A DNA stretch of 64,000 nucleotides from Acidobacteriaceae bacterium (GTDB lineage Bacteria; Acidobacteriota; Terriglobia; Terriglobales; Acidobacteriaceae): contig CAHJWL010000001.1 of NCBI GenBank assembly GCA_903642235.1, forward strand, positions 62,001 through 126,000, given 5' to 3'. Positions 25,145-34,490 of the stretch are shown piece by piece. The notes beneath the pieces were generated by a model that was not told the origin of the DNA, made no database searches, and saw only the letters and a list, made by a program, of their open reading frames with translations. The position numbers were made by a program, and so were the translations under genes. How positions within the stretch are numbered: the first letter of the stretch is position 1; the number at the start of each line of letters is the position of its first letter.

Positions 25145-26164
25145 ATGATCGTAGTGATGCAGGACGCAGCAGGCGAAAAGCATATACAGCACGTGATCGA
25201 ACGCATGGTGGAGCTTGGCTTCAACGTGCACCGAACGACGGGCGAGACCCAGACGATTCTTGCCGGGGTTGGCTCGCCGGACCACTTTGAGATCGCGGAG
25301 TTCAAGATGCTGTCCGGTGTGCATGATGCATACCGGATCTCTTCGCCGTACAAGCTGGCGGGCCGCAATTTTCGGCCAGAGGGAACGCGCATACGGTTTC
25401 AGAATGGCGTTGTGATCGGCGGCGAGCAGGTGATTTTGATGGCGGGGCCGTGCTCGGTTGAATCGCGCGAGCAGATTCTGACCAGCGCGAAGCAAGTTAA
25501 GGCCGCAGGCGCGCAGTTCCTGCGTGGAGGCGCCTTCAAACCGCGCAGTTCGCCCTACAGCTTTCAAGGCATGGGACTGGACGGTCTTAAGCTGCTGCAG
25601 GAGGTTGGACAACAGACGGGTCTGCTGGTGATCACCGAGGTGATGGAGATCTCGCAGATTGAGCTGATGCTGCCGTACATCGACTGCTTCCAGGTGGGCG
25701 CGCGCAACATGCAGAACTTCAACCTGCTGCGTGAGCTTGGTCATGTGCGCAAACCGGTGCTGCTGAAGCGCGGCATTGCAGCAACGATTGAGGAGGTTCT
25801 GCTCTCGGCCGAGTACATCCTCTCCGGCGGCAACTATGAGCTGATGCTGTGCGAGCGCGGGGTGCGGACGTTTGAGACGTACACACGCAACACGATGGAT
25901 ATCTCGGCGATTCCTGTGCTGAAGAAGCTGACGCATCTGCCGGTGTTTGGTGATCCCTCGCATGGTGTGGGTATTCGCGAGTTTGTGCCGGCGATGGCGA
26001 TGGCGAGTGTGGCCGCGGGCGCGGACGGGCTGCTGATGGAGATGCATCCGAATCCGGATAAGGCGATGAGCGATGGCGCGCAGAGCCTCTACCCGGCCCA
26101 GCTTACAGAGCTTGTGAATAAGCTGCGCGGCATTGCCGCGGTGGTCGGACGAAGCATCGTCTGA
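25145..26164 (+). CDS. aroF: DAHP synthase, type I-beta with ferredoxin-like domain
   Basis: This 339-residue enzyme makes DAHP from PEP and erythrose 4-phosphate, the entry to the shikimate pathway. An N-terminal ferredoxin-like regulatory domain of about 70 residues (MIVVMQDAAGEKHIQHVIER) is followed by the barrel with AGPCSVES, FLRGGAFKPRSSPYSFQG, LLKRG and DPSHGVG, all typical of the Thermotoga-like type. In that type the extra domain gives feedback inhibition by Tyr and Phe. Position after aroQ and before tyrA fits one aromatic operon. Confidence 0.94.
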   Translation: MIVVMQDAAGEKHIQHVIERMVELGFNVHRTTGETQTILAGVGSPDHFEIAEFKMLSGVHDAYRISSPYKLAGRNFRPEGTRIRFQNGVVIGGEQVILMAGPCSVESREQILTSAKQVKAAGAQFLRGGAFKPRSSPYSFQGMGLDGLKLLQEVGQQTGLLVITEVMEISQIELMLPYIDCFQVGARNMQNFNLLRELGHVRKPVLLKRGIAATIEEVLLSAEYILSGGNYELMLCERGVRTFETYTRNTMDISAIPVLKKLTHLPVFGDPSHGVGIREFVPAMAMASVAAGADGLLMEMHPNPDKAMSDGAQSLYPAQLTELVNKLRGIAAVVGRSIV

Positions 26165-26190
26165 GTGACAGAGACTGGGATGATGCCGGC

Positions 26191-27051
26191 GTGATCGAGA
26201 CTGTAACCATTATCGGCACAGGTTTGATCGGCACATCGATCGCTCTCGGTCTGCGCAAGGCAGGTTTCGAGGGACGGCTGATTGGTCTCGACCGGGATGA
26301 GGCGGAGTTGTCTCGAGCACTGGCCGCGGGACCCTTCAGCGAGGTGCGGACGGATCGCCTTGAGGAGCCGGTTGCAGCTGGGGAGTCGCAGGTGATCGTC
26401 CTTGCGGTCCCGGTGCTGGCTATTCTTGCCTGGATGGAGCGGCTGGCTCCTCTGCTTACGCCGGAACAGCTGGTAACGGATGTTGGAAGCACCAAGCTGG
26501 CGATTGCGCGACAGGCTATGGCGCTCTTCAATCAAGCAGGAAGAGCCACATTTCTGCCGGGTCATCCTATGGCAGGCAAGGAGATGGGCGGGGCTGCGCT
26601 GGGAGAGGCGACACTCTTCGACGAGGCACGCTGGCTGTTTACTCCCGTTACAGAGGAGACTGCGTTGACCGAGGAGTGGCGCGGCTGGGTAGAGCGTATG
26701 GGGGCACGCACGCGGGATCTTGAGCCTGAGCGGCACGATGCGATGTGCGCGTGGGTTAGTCACCTGCCGCAGTTTGTGGCGACTGCTCTGGCTGCGGTAC
26801 TGGAGGAACGCTTTGGAGACGACCCGGATGTTGTGGCTGTGGGCGGCCGCGCTCTGGCCGAGATGACACGGCTGGGAGCGAGCCCTTTCAGCATGTGGCG
26901 CGACGTCGCGTATACGAATGTCGAACCCATTGCGGTGGCGCTGCAGGCGCTTGAACAGGAGCTGGCGCATCTTCGCGAAAACCTGAAGACGCCGGAGCTG
27001 CGGCGTGAGTTCACGCAGGCGAACGCGTTTCGGCAGAGACGGGACGGTTAG
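26191..27051 (+). CDS. tyrA: Prephenate dehydrogenase
   Basis: This 286-residue NAD(P)-dependent enzyme oxidises prephenate to 4-hydroxyphenylpyruvate for tyrosine. The Rossmann motif GTGLIGTS is at residues 9-16, and the conserved GHPMAGKE and later SHLPQFVATAL blocks are present. The start is GTG 26191; neighbouring ATGs are out of frame and run into stops. No ACT domain is fused, so feedback control may be exercised at aroF. The stop overlaps the convergent emrB stop by four bases. Confidence 0.92.
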   Translation: MIETVTIIGTGLIGTSIALGLRKAGFEGRLIGLDRDEAELSRALAAGPFSEVRTDRLEEPVAAGESQVIVLAVPVLAILAWMERLAPLLTPEQLVTDVGSTKLAIARQAMALFNQAGRATFLPGHPMAGKEMGGAALGEATLFDEARWLFTPVTEETALTEEWRGWVERMGARTRDLEPERHDAMCAWVSHLPQFVATALAAVLEERFGDDPDVVAVGGRALAEMTRLGASPFSMWRDVAYTNVEPIAVALQALEQELAHLRENLKTPELRREFTQANAFRQRRDG

Positions 27052-28634
27052 TGCGCGGCGATTTCTTCGGGGGCGGGCTTGCCAGCATTTGAAGGAAGGC
27101 GCATGAGGAAGGGCAGGGGCGCGAGGCAGACGATCGAGACCGCGAGCACGAAGAAGGCGTTCTGGTAGCTGAGCATGGAGGCCTGCCGGATGAGTTGCTG
27201 ATAGGCGTAGCCGACGGCCATCTGTGTCGCTTGCACGGTGGAGATACCCGCTGTGTGCAGCATGCCGGAGACAGCATCCATGTAGAGGCTATAGGGTGCG
27301 CTGCCGGGGACGATGTTGGCGGCGAGCTGGACCTGGTGTGTCTGCGCGGTACGCGCGATGAAGGTGGTCAGCAGGGCGGTGCCGGCGCTTCCGCCGAGGT
27401 TGCGAGCGAAGTTCGAGAGGCTGGAGATCTGATTGGATTTGGACCGCGGAACGCCGACGTAGTTGAGCGTGCTGATCGGGATGAAGACAAACGGGAGGCC
27501 GATGACCTGCAGCATGCGCCACAGCGTTGCTGTGCCGAAGCTGGTGTCGAGCGAGAGCCGGGTGAGATTGTAGAGGCCGGCGGCGACGGCGACGTAGCCG
27601 ATCGAGACCATGAGGCGCGGATCCATTTTGCCGAGCGTTCGGCCTGCGACCATCATCATGACGATCAGGATGAGACCGCCGGGAGAGAGCACGAAGCCGG
27701 CGCGCTCTGCTGTGTAGCCGAGGAGGACCTGCAGGTACTGCGGGATGAGTACGGTGGAGCCGAAGAGCACCATGCCGAGGATGAGCTGGAGAAAGACAGC
27801 GGTGCCAAAGTTGCGATTACGTAGCAGCTTGAGATCGACAATGGGATCGGGATGATGCCACTCCCAGTAGACGAAAAGGAGGAGCAGGACGGAGGCGAGG
27901 AGGGCGAAGGTGCGGATCATGGGATCGCCGAACCAGTCTTTCTCCTGACCCTTGTCAAGGAAGAACTCAAGGCAGCCGACGCCGGAGGCGACGAGGGCGA
28001 GGCCGACGAAGTCGACGGAGCGCTTGCCGGTGGCGGAGCGCTGCCTGACGTGCGGCGGATCCTCGACCATGCGATTGGTGAGCCAGAGCGAGAGCAGGCC
28101 GATGGGAACGTTGATAAAGAAGATCCAGTGCCAGTTGTAGTTGTCCGTGATCCAGCCGCCGAGGGTGGGCCCAATAGCGGGTGCGCAAACGACGGCCATG
28201 CCGTAGACGGCGAAGGCCTGACCACGCTTGGCGACGGGGAAGGTGTCTGCCAGGATGGCCTGTTCGCTCGGCGCGAGGCCGCCGCCACCCGCGCCCTGGA
28301 CGATGCGCGCGAGGATCAGCAGAGGCAGGCTTGGAGCAAAGCCGCAGAGGATGGAACTGATGGTGAAGAGGGCGACACAGGTCATGTAGAAGCGTTTGCG
28401 GCCGAAGCGGTCGGAGATCCAGCCGGAGATCGGCAGAACGACAGCGCTCGAGACCAGATAGCTGGTAAGAACCCAGGTGGCCTCTTCCTGACTGGCGCCG
28501 AGAGAGCCGGCGATGTGCGGCAACGCGACGTTGGCAATGGAGGTATCGAGCACCTCCATGAAGGTAGCCAGGGTCACGGTCAGAGCAATCGCCCAGGGAT
28601 TATGTTTTGGTCTCCACTCTTCTTCCATGTCCAT
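27048..28634 (-). CDS. DHA2-family (EmrB/QacA) drug efflux transporter
   Basis: The protein has 528 residues and about 14 hydrophobic segments, the DHA2 count. Motif A is SDRFGRKRFY in the first loop, LDTSIANVALPHIAGSLG lies in TM1, and motif C is GPTLGGWITD. Such proteins export hydrophobic drugs by proton antiport. No EmrA-type partner is next to it. Its start lies 44 bases from the divergent MarR gene, with a perfect inverted repeat between, so the regulator probably controls both. A second ATG is six bases downstream of the chosen start. Confidence 0.92.
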   Translation of the reverse strand: MDMEEEWRPKHNPWAIALTVTLATFMEVLDTSIANVALPHIAGSLGASQEEATWVLTSYLVSSAVVLPISGWISDRFGRKRFYMTCVALFTISSILCGFAPSLPLLILARIVQGAGGGGLAPSEQAILADTFPVAKRGQAFAVYGMAVVCAPAIGPTLGGWITDNYNWHWIFFINVPIGLLSLWLTNRMVEDPPHVRQRSATGKRSVDFVGLALVASGVGCLEFFLDKGQEKDWFGDPMIRTFALLASVLLLLFVYWEWHHPDPIVDLKLLRNRNFGTAVFLQLILGMVLFGSTVLIPQYLQVLLGYTAERAGFVLSPGGLILIVMMMVAGRTLGKMDPRLMVSIGYVAVAAGLYNLTRLSLDTSFGTATLWRMLQVIGLPFVFIPISTLNYVGVPRSKSNQISSLSNFARNLGGSAGTALLTTFIARTAQTHQVQLAANIVPGSAPYSLYMDAVSGMLHTAGISTVQATQMAVGYAYQQLIRQASMLSYQNAFFVLAVSIVCLAPLPFLMRLPSNAGKPAPEEIAAH

Positions 28635-28644
28635 CCACGTTCTG

Positions 28645-28679
28645 TATCAGCTTCCTGCTATCGTATCAGGAAGCTGATA
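28645..28679. promoter_or_regulatory. Operator between emrB and the MarR regulator
   Basis: TATCAGCTTCCTG (28645-28657) and CAGGAAGCTGATA (28667-28679) are exact reverse complements separated by nine bases (35 bp in all). The right arm runs into the first base of the MarR start codon. The left arm lies 11 bases outside the emrB ATG. This is the expected position for an autoregulated MarR repressor that also controls the efflux gene. Confidence 0.8.
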
Positions 28680-29131
28680 TGACGACCTGTTTAAAAACAA
28701 CGGCTCGGCGACAAGAAGCCAGACAGGTGCTGAAGCAGATGCGACATCTGCTGGCGGCGGTTCGCGGCCACCTGGATGAGCAGCTGCGCCCGGACGGGGT
28801 GACTACGTCTCAGGTGCAGGCGCTCTTTCAAATTCGCCTGGTCAAGGCATGCACCGGCGCTCAGCTCGCACGCGCCCTGAGCGTTACGCCCCAGACGATG
28901 CAGGCTCTGCTGGCGCGGGCGGAACGGGAGGGCTGGATCCGGCGAGGCCAGGATGCGACGAATGAGCGGCTGGTTCTGTGGTCGCTGACCAAGGCCGGCG
29001 ATGGCCTGCTCCGAAAGGCGGAGATCGCCTTTGATGCGCTGCAGGACCAGCTCTGGGACGGTCTTACGATGCGGTCCATACGGGAGCTGCGTGGTGTGCT
29101 GGGGCACTGCCTGGATAACTTGAAAGAGTAG
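28679..29131 (+). CDS. MarR-family transcription regulator
   Basis: This is a 150-residue winged-helix protein. The HTH reads TGAQLARALSVTPQTMQALLARAEREGWIRR, followed by a wing with DATNERLVLWSLTKAGD, which fits MarR. It likely represses emrB and itself until a drug-like ligand binds. ATG 28679 lies at the end of the operator, so repressor bound there would also cover its own start. The earlier in-frame start at 28607 lies inside the divergent emrB gene and was rejected. Confidence 0.88.
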   Translation: MTTCLKTTARRQEARQVLKQMRHLLAAVRGHLDEQLRPDGVTTSQVQALFQIRLVKACTGAQLARALSVTPQTMQALLARAEREGWIRRGQDATNERLVLWSLTKAGDGLLRKAEIAFDALQDQLWDGLTMRSIRELRGVLGHCLDNLKE

Positions 29132-29192
29132 CCGGCAAAGATGCAGACGATGCAGTTCGCTCGCGTGCGCATAGCTTGCGTAGTCTAGGAGC

Positions 29193-30446
29193 ATGCTCAC
29201 AGAAAGCATCTCTCCGGCGATTTCGCTGACCGATATCCAGGCCGCGCGGGAGCGGCTGCAAAGCTCCATCTACTACTCGCCGTGTCCGCACTCGCAGATG
29301 CTTTCCGATCTGACGGGGCGGGCGATCTTCCTGAAGCTCGAAAATCTGCAGATGACAGGCTCGTTCAAGGAGCGCGGCGCTCTGAACCGCATAGCACTGC
29401 TGACGCCGGAGCAGGCTGCGCGTGGCGTAATCGCGGCCAGTGCTGGGAATCATGCACAGGGCGTGGCACACCATGCGACACGACGCGGCATCCGCAGCCT
29501 GATCGTGATGCCGCAGCAGACACCTCTGGTCAAGGTGACGGCGACGCGCAACTTCGGCGCGGAGGTGGTGCTGTATGGCGCGAACTATGACGAGGCCTTT
29601 GCCGAGGCGATGCGTCTGCGCAAGAGCACCGGCATGAACTTCATTCATGCCTTTGACGATGCAGCGGTGATGGCCGGCCAGGGAACGATTGGCCTGGAGC
29701 TGATGGAGCAGGTGCCGGATCTCCAAGCGGTTGTGGTGCCGATCGGCGGGGGTGGTTTGATCGGCGGCATCGCGTGCGCGATCAAGGAGGCTTGTGCGCG
29801 GGCTTCGCGGCCTGAGATCAGGATCGTCGGTGTACAGACAGCACGTCTGCCCTCCATGGCGATGGCAGTTGAAGAGCATGGCCCGGTGACGCTCGATCCG
29901 GCGACGACGATTGCCGATGGTATTGCGGTTCGGCGTGCCGGTGATGTCACGTTTCCTGTTGTCGACCGCTATGTCGATGAGATTGTGACGGTGGATGAGG
30001 ATGAGATTGCGTCGGCGATTCTGGTGCTGCTGGAACGTGAGAAGACACTGGCCGAAGGCGCTGGCGCAGCGGCCCTGGCGGCGCTGCTGCAGCGCCGGAC
30101 AACGCTGATTCCGGAGGGCGCACGGACGGCTGTGCTGGTGTGCGGCGGCAACATTGATGTGACGCTGCTGAGCCGGATCATTGAACGCGGCCTGGTGCAG
30201 GACGGCCGTTTGATTCGGCTGCGCATTCATCTGCTGGACAAGCCGGGAGCGCTGGCGGAGCTGACACGCCTGATCGCAGCGCATCGCGCCAATATCGTGG
30301 ATACGCTGCACAACCGGGCATACTACGGGGTGAACCTGGGCGACACGGTGATCGATATCACGATGGAGACGCGTGGCAGGGAGCAGGTGGCGGAGCTGCT
30401 CGCAGCACTGACCGCTGAAGGTTACAAACACAGCCGAGTGCTCTAG
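29193..30446 (+). CDS. ilvA: Threonine ammonia-lyase with ACT domain
   Basis: The 417-residue PLP enzyme deaminates threonine to 2-oxobutanoate, the first isoleucine step. PLP-lysine is Lys59 in GSFKERGA; ASAGNHAQGVA and PIGGGGLIGGI are the other cofactor motifs. A single ACT domain (about 340-417, LLDKPGALAELTRL) may bind an amino-acid effector. The length and one ACT domain fit the short threonine dehydratase group rather than the 514-residue E. coli IlvA. Some family members act on serine as well. It stands alone, 61 bases after the MarR gene. Confidence 0.9.
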   Translation: MLTESISPAISLTDIQAARERLQSSIYYSPCPHSQMLSDLTGRAIFLKLENLQMTGSFKERGALNRIALLTPEQAARGVIAASAGNHAQGVAHHATRRGIRSLIVMPQQTPLVKVTATRNFGAEVVLYGANYDEAFAEAMRLRKSTGMNFIHAFDDAAVMAGQGTIGLELMEQVPDLQAVVVPIGGGGLIGGIACAIKEACARASRPEIRIVGVQTARLPSMAMAVEEHGPVTLDPATTIADGIAVRRAGDVTFPVVDRYVDEIVTVDEDEIASAILVLLEREKTLAEGAGAAALAALLQRRTTLIPEGARTAVLVCGGNIDVTLLSRIIERGLVQDGRLIRLRIHLLDKPGALAELTRLIAAHRANIVDTLHNRAYYGVNLGDTVIDITMETRGREQVAELLAALTAEGYKHSRVL

Positions 30447-30455
30447 CGGCGCATG

Positions 30456-30920
30456 TCAGGCATCTTCGCGGCTGATAGCTATGACAAAGTATTGGGCGGG
30501 TGTCGCGCCGATGTTTTTCAGGCCGTGCAGCTCGTTCGACGCGACATAGGCGACGCCGCCGGGAGTGAGCGTGTGACTCTGGCCGGCGTACAGGAAGTCA
30601 AGTGTGCCTTCGCGGATAAGCATGAGCTCCTCATGCCGATGCGGATGCGGCGGATGCGGCATGGCACCCGGCAGCAAGGTCGTTTCGTGCAGTTCGATGT
30701 GCTCGCCTGTTGGCACGGCGCCCGACAGAACCGGTCGCATGGTGCCGCTTGCGCCTGGATGCGCCGCGAGGGAGTCAAACGTGAAGGCGAAGCACTGCGT
30801 GAGGTCGGAACTCTTTGAGGGCGCGGAGCTCGCCCCCTGCGCGAGAGCGCGTGGCAGAAGCGCGAACAGACCAGATGTGAGGAGTGCCTGAAGGAGGGCA
30901 CGACGGGAGGTTTCGCTCAT
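30456..30920 (-). CDS. Exported cupin-domain protein
   Basis: From ATG 30920 this is a 154-residue protein with a twin-arginine-like leader (SETSRRALLQALLTSGLFALLP). The cupin core shows HPPHPHRHEELMLIREG (metal-binding His/His/Glu) and a second motif around SNELHGLKN. Single-domain cupins in the periplasm may bind metals, sugars or act as simple isomerases or dioxygenases; the substrate is unknown. The open frame extends to 30959 without a better start. It converges on ilvA with a nine-base gap. Confidence 0.78.
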   Translation of the reverse strand: MSETSRRALLQALLTSGLFALLPRALAQGASSAPSKSSDLTQCFAFTFDSLAAHPGASGTMRPVLSGAVPTGEHIELHETTLLPGAMPHPPHPHRHEELMLIREGTLDFLYAGQSHTLTPGGVAYVASNELHGLKNIGATPAQYFVIAISREDA

Positions 30921-31001
30921 GGCAACGGATGGTACACCTGCTCGCGTCCCTGTGGCCATCGCAGCATATTGGATGGATGAGAGATGCCGCGACGTCAGGC
31001 G

Positions 31002-32168
31002 CTAGTCGTGGATGAAGTCTGTCTGCTGCCGTTCTTTGTGGCGTTCGAGGGCCAGCGCGATCAGGCGATCGATCAGCTTTTTATAGGAGAGCCCGCTCGC
31101 CTGCCAGAGCTTGGGATACATGCTGATCGAGGTGAAGCCGGGCATGGTGTTGATCTCGTTGAGGAACGTGCGCGCCTTGCTGCCTGATCGTGCTGGTTCC
31201 ATGAGGAAGTCCACGCGCGCGAGGCCGGCGCAATCGCACGCGCGGAAGGCAGCGAGAGCCATGGTGCGGATCTGCTTCTCTTCAGTTTTGGAGAGTTTTG
31301 CTGGGATGATGGGGACGCTCGCGTCGGAGTGGTACTTGGCGTTGTAGTCGTAGAACTCCGCGCCGGGTACGATTTCGCCGACGACGGAGGCCTCAGGAGA
31401 GTCGTTGCCGAGGACCGCAACTTCAAGCTCGCGCGGTTTTGCTCCTGGGCCTCCGACGCCCTGTTCGACCACGAGTTTGCGGTCAAAGCGCGCGGCGAGA
31501 TCCACCGCGGGGGCAAGTTCGCTGCGGTCGTGAACCTTGCTGATGCCGACCGAGGAGCCAAGGTTCGCGGGCTTCACAAAGACGGGGTAGGCCAGTTGCT
31601 TTTCGATCTGGCGCGTGATGCGTTTGGGATCGGCTGCCCATTCGGAGCGAAGGAGAGCGATGTACGGGGTCTGCGGCAGACCAGTGGCGGCAAAGAGGCG
31701 CTTCATCGCGGCCTTATCCATGCCGGTGGCGGAGCCGAGAACGCCTGAGCCGACGTAGGCAATGTCGGCGAGCTCAAACAGGCCCTGGATGGTGCCGTCC
31801 TCGCCGAAGGTGCCGTGCAGGACGGGGAAGACGACGTCGAGCGCGAGAGACAAAGGACCGGTCTCTGAGAGTGCGAGGGGATTGAGCGTCTCTTGTGGTG
31901 TGGGCAGCGCAGCACTTTGCCCGACGCCGCTGACACGCTTCGGCATGATTTCAGGTGGACTGTCCGGGAGGAGGTTGCCACGGAGAAGCTGCTGCGCAGC
32001 TCCTCCTGTGAGCCAGCGACCTTGCCGGGAGATGCCGATGGGGATGACGTCGTACTTCTTTGGATCGATGGCGCTCAGAATGGACGCGGCAGAGAGAAGA
32101 GAGACCTCGTGCTCGCCGGAGCGGCCGCCGAAGAGGACGCCCACTCGAAGTTTTCTGGTCTTCTTCAT
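31002..32168 (-). CDS. ddl: D-alanine--D-alanine ligase
   Basis: This 388-residue ATP-grasp enzyme makes the D-Ala-D-Ala end of peptidoglycan precursors. The N-terminus has GVLFGGRSGEHEVSLLSA, the ATP-grasp region VFVKPANLGSSVGISKV, and the C-terminal metal and substrate loops ARVDFLMEP and LNEINTMPGFTSISMYPKL. The EVSL serine and the Tyr-containing omega loop (EFYDYNAKYHS) are kept, consistent with D-Ala at the second site rather than D-lactate. ATG 32168 is the natural start; eight residues to 32192 are optional. Confidence 0.94.
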   Translation of the reverse strand: MKKTRKLRVGVLFGGRSGEHEVSLLSAASILSAIDPKKYDVIPIGISRQGRWLTGGAAQQLLRGNLLPDSPPEIMPKRVSGVGQSAALPTPQETLNPLALSETGPLSLALDVVFPVLHGTFGEDGTIQGLFELADIAYVGSGVLGSATGMDKAAMKRLFAATGLPQTPYIALLRSEWAADPKRITRQIEKQLAYPVFVKPANLGSSVGISKVHDRSELAPAVDLAARFDRKLVVEQGVGGPGAKPRELEVAVLGNDSPEASVVGEIVPGAEFYDYNAKYHSDASVPIIPAKLSKTEEKQIRTMALAAFRACDCAGLARVDFLMEPARSGSKARTFLNEINTMPGFTSISMYPKLWQASGLSYKKLIDRLIALALERHKERQQTDFIHD

Positions 32169-32288
32169 GCCTTCAGTGTCGAGCATTCGCACGGTTGAGA
32201 GAGGCGGAAAGGAGTGGTTGCGCAGGACGGAACCACCAACGTCATTATGCGTGACGGGATTGTTGCCTGGACCGCGCCGCGTGCGGTG

Positions 32289-33386
32289 CTACACGTTGAA
32301 CTTGAAGAAGAGGATGTCGCCGTCTTTTACGACGTACTCCTTGCCTTCGGAGCGGAGCAGGCCCTTCTCCTTTACGGCCTGTTCGGTGCCGAACGCGAAG
32401 AGATCGTCGGACGCGTAGCAGTCTGCCTTGATGAATCCCTTCTCGAAGTCCGAGTGGATGACGCCGGCAGCGCCCGGGGCTTTGGTGCCGCGGCGGATCG
32501 TCCAGGCACGGACTTCCTGCACGCCGGCGGTGAAGTAGGTGATGAGATCGAGCAGGCGGTAGGCCGAGTGAATGAGGCGGTTGAGGCCGGGCTCTTCGAG
32601 ACCCATGTCTTTCAAAAATTCATTACGCTCGGACGGCTCCAGTTGGGCGATCTCGCTTTCGAGTGAGCCGCAGATGCGAACGACCTGACTGCCTTCCTCG
32701 GCGGCTCGCTTCTCGACCGCGGCTGTGTAGTCATTGCCCTTAAGTAGTGCGGATTCATCGACGTTGGCGACATACAGCTGCGGTTTGGAGGTGATCAGAA
32801 AGAGCTCGCGGGCGGGGATGCGTTCGTCGTCCGTAAGGTCGGCGGTACGCGCAGGTTTGCCGGCGTTGAGAACGGTGAGCAGCTTGCCCAGCATGGCGTG
32901 TTCGGCCTTGACCTTTTGATCGCTGGAGGCCTTGGCGGCGCGCTCTACCCTGGTGTTCCGTTTCTCGACTGAGTCGAGATCGGCGAGAAGAAGCTCGGTG
33001 TTGATGATGTCGATGTCATGCAGTGGATTGACGCCGCCGGCTACGTGGATGACCTCGGGATCGTCAAAGCAGCGCACGACGTGGCAGACGGCATCGGTCG
33101 CGCGGATGTGACCGAGGAATTGATTGCCGAGGCCCTCGCCTTTGCTTGCGCCCTCGACGAGGCCGGCGATGTCGATGAACTCCATCGTGGTGGGGACGAG
33201 GCTCTTCGGCTTGATCAGTGCGGCAATTCTATCCAGGCGCACATCGGGCACGGTGACTACGCCGGTGTTCGGGTCGATGGTGCAGAAGGGGTAGTTGGCG
33301 GCCTGTGCCTTGGCAGAGGTGAGCGCGTTGAAGATGGTGGACTTCCCGACATTGGGAAGACCGACGATTCCGCAGTTCAGAGGCAT
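32289..33386 (-). CDS. ychF: Ribosome-binding ATPase YchF
   Basis: This 365-residue Obg-family P-loop protein binds ATP rather than GTP in characterised members. The P-loop GLPNVGKST is at residues 9-17; [20 protein letters not shown] is switch II, and a C-terminal TGS domain ([20 protein letters not shown], then [16 protein letters not shown]) is intact. It has roles in ribosome and stress physiology. ATG 33386 agrees with the family N-terminus (MPLNCGIVG); longer open frame upstream is antisense to the next gene. It is divergent from the TIM-barrel gene at 33484. Confidence 0.95.
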   Translation of the reverse strand: MPLNCGIVGLPNVGKSTIFNALTSAKAQAANYPFCTIDPNTGVVTVPDVRLDRIAALIKPKSLVPTTMEFIDIAGLVEGASKGEGLGNQFLGHIRATDAVCHVVRCFDDPEVIHVAGGVNPLHDIDIINTELLLADLDSVEKRNTRVERAAKASSDQKVKAEHAMLGKLLTVLNAGKPARTADLTDDERIPARELFLITSKPQLYVANVDESALLKGNDYTAAVEKRAAEEGSQVVRICGSLESEIAQLEPSERNEFLKDMGLEEPGLNRLIHSAYRLLDLITYFTAGVQEVRAWTIRRGTKAPGAAGVIHSDFEKGFIKADCYASDDLFAFGTEQAVKEKGLLRSEGKEYVVKDGDILFFKFNV

Positions 33387-33483
33387 GGATCTATTGAAAC
33401 ATGATGCGTGCCGCACCTTCGGCGGGAAGCAGGATTGCACCGGCATGAGGAAGCCATTCCCCTTCGCGGCTGACAGCTGTAGC

Positions 33484-34422
33484 ATGGCGTGCATGCTGAG
33501 CTCCGTCCCGTCGCGCAGGCCTTCTCTGAGCCGTAGAGCTTTCGGCCGTCTCGCAGGGCTTGGTGCGGCTGGCCTGGCCTTTGCCGGCCGGCGCGTGCCG
33601 GGACAAGCGATGCTGCGCACATCGGGTGGGGGAACGCCGCAGACCTCCGTGATGCTGTGGACGCTGAAGACGGGGCGAAGCTTTGACGAGCGGCTGGAGC
33701 TCGTCGCCAGGGCTGGATACAGCCATGTCGAACTGGTGGACGAGTTTCGGAACTGGTCCGATGCGGAGTTTACGCGCGTTCTGGCGAAGATGCGGGCGCT
33801 TGGACTCGCGGTTGACGCCATGGCCGGGATGAAGGTCGGCTTCGCTGATCCGGCGCAAGGGGACGCGTTTCTCGCGGAGCTGCAGGGCCTGGTGGCCGTG
33901 GCACACCGGCTGCACTGTCCGCAGATCATCCTGCTTTCCGGCAATCGCATTGACGAGCTGCCGAGCGGCCGACAGCACGAGGCGTCGCTTGAGATGCTGC
34001 GCCGTGCCGCCGATCTGCTGCGGCGAGAGGATCTTACTGGCGTGATCGAACCGATTGATCGGCTGGAGAACCCTGCCATTTATCTGGACGGCGTGACGGA
34101 GGCCTTTGCGCTCACACGAGCTGTCGCCAGTTCTCACATGCGGGTGCTTTACGATCTCTACCATGAGCAGCGGAGCCAGGGGAATCTGATCGAGAAGCTT
34201 GAGCAGAATATCGATCAGGTGGGGTTGATTCATGTGGCGGATGTTCCTAGACGGCACCAGCCTGGCACGGGCGAGATGAACTTCGGCAATCTTTATCGTG
34301 CGCTTGGGAGACTGCAGTACAGGGGCGTCGTCGCGATGGAATTCTACCCGACCGGCGACGCGGTTGAGACGTTGCGGCGTGCGCGTGTGGAGGCGGAGCG
34401 CGAGATGACGACAGTTCCTTGA
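33484..34422 (+). CDS. Tat-exported TIM-barrel isomerase/epimerase-like protein
   Basis: The protein carries a twin-arginine signal (SLSRRAFGRLAGLGAAGLAFAG) followed by a xylose-isomerase-like TIM barrel: GYSHVELVDE, GVIEPIDR, LYDLYHEQ, GLIHVADVP and GVVAMEFYPTGD. This order fits hydroxypyruvate isomerase (Hyi)-like proteins, with probable metal-binding Glu and His. An exported version suggests action on extracellular sugars, but the substrate is unknown. Start choices are ATG 33484 or ATG 33493; both keep the Tat motif. Confidence 0.8.
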   Translation: MACMLSSVPSRRPSLSRRAFGRLAGLGAAGLAFAGRRVPGQAMLRTSGGGTPQTSVMLWTLKTGRSFDERLELVARAGYSHVELVDEFRNWSDAEFTRVLAKMRALGLAVDAMAGMKVGFADPAQGDAFLAELQGLVAVAHRLHCPQIILLSGNRIDELPSGRQHEASLEMLRRAADLLRREDLTGVIEPIDRLENPAIYLDGVTEAFALTRAVASSHMRVLYDLYHEQRSQGNLIEKLEQNIDQVGLIHVADVPRRHQPGTGEMNFGNLYRALGRLQYRGVVAMEFYPTGDAVETLRRARVEAEREMTTVP

Positions 34423-34490
34423 GTGCGTTTGAACCTGCATCCTAAAAGCAAGGTCGTCTCTGCACGCATGGAGGGCCTGGGAGGCCAACC

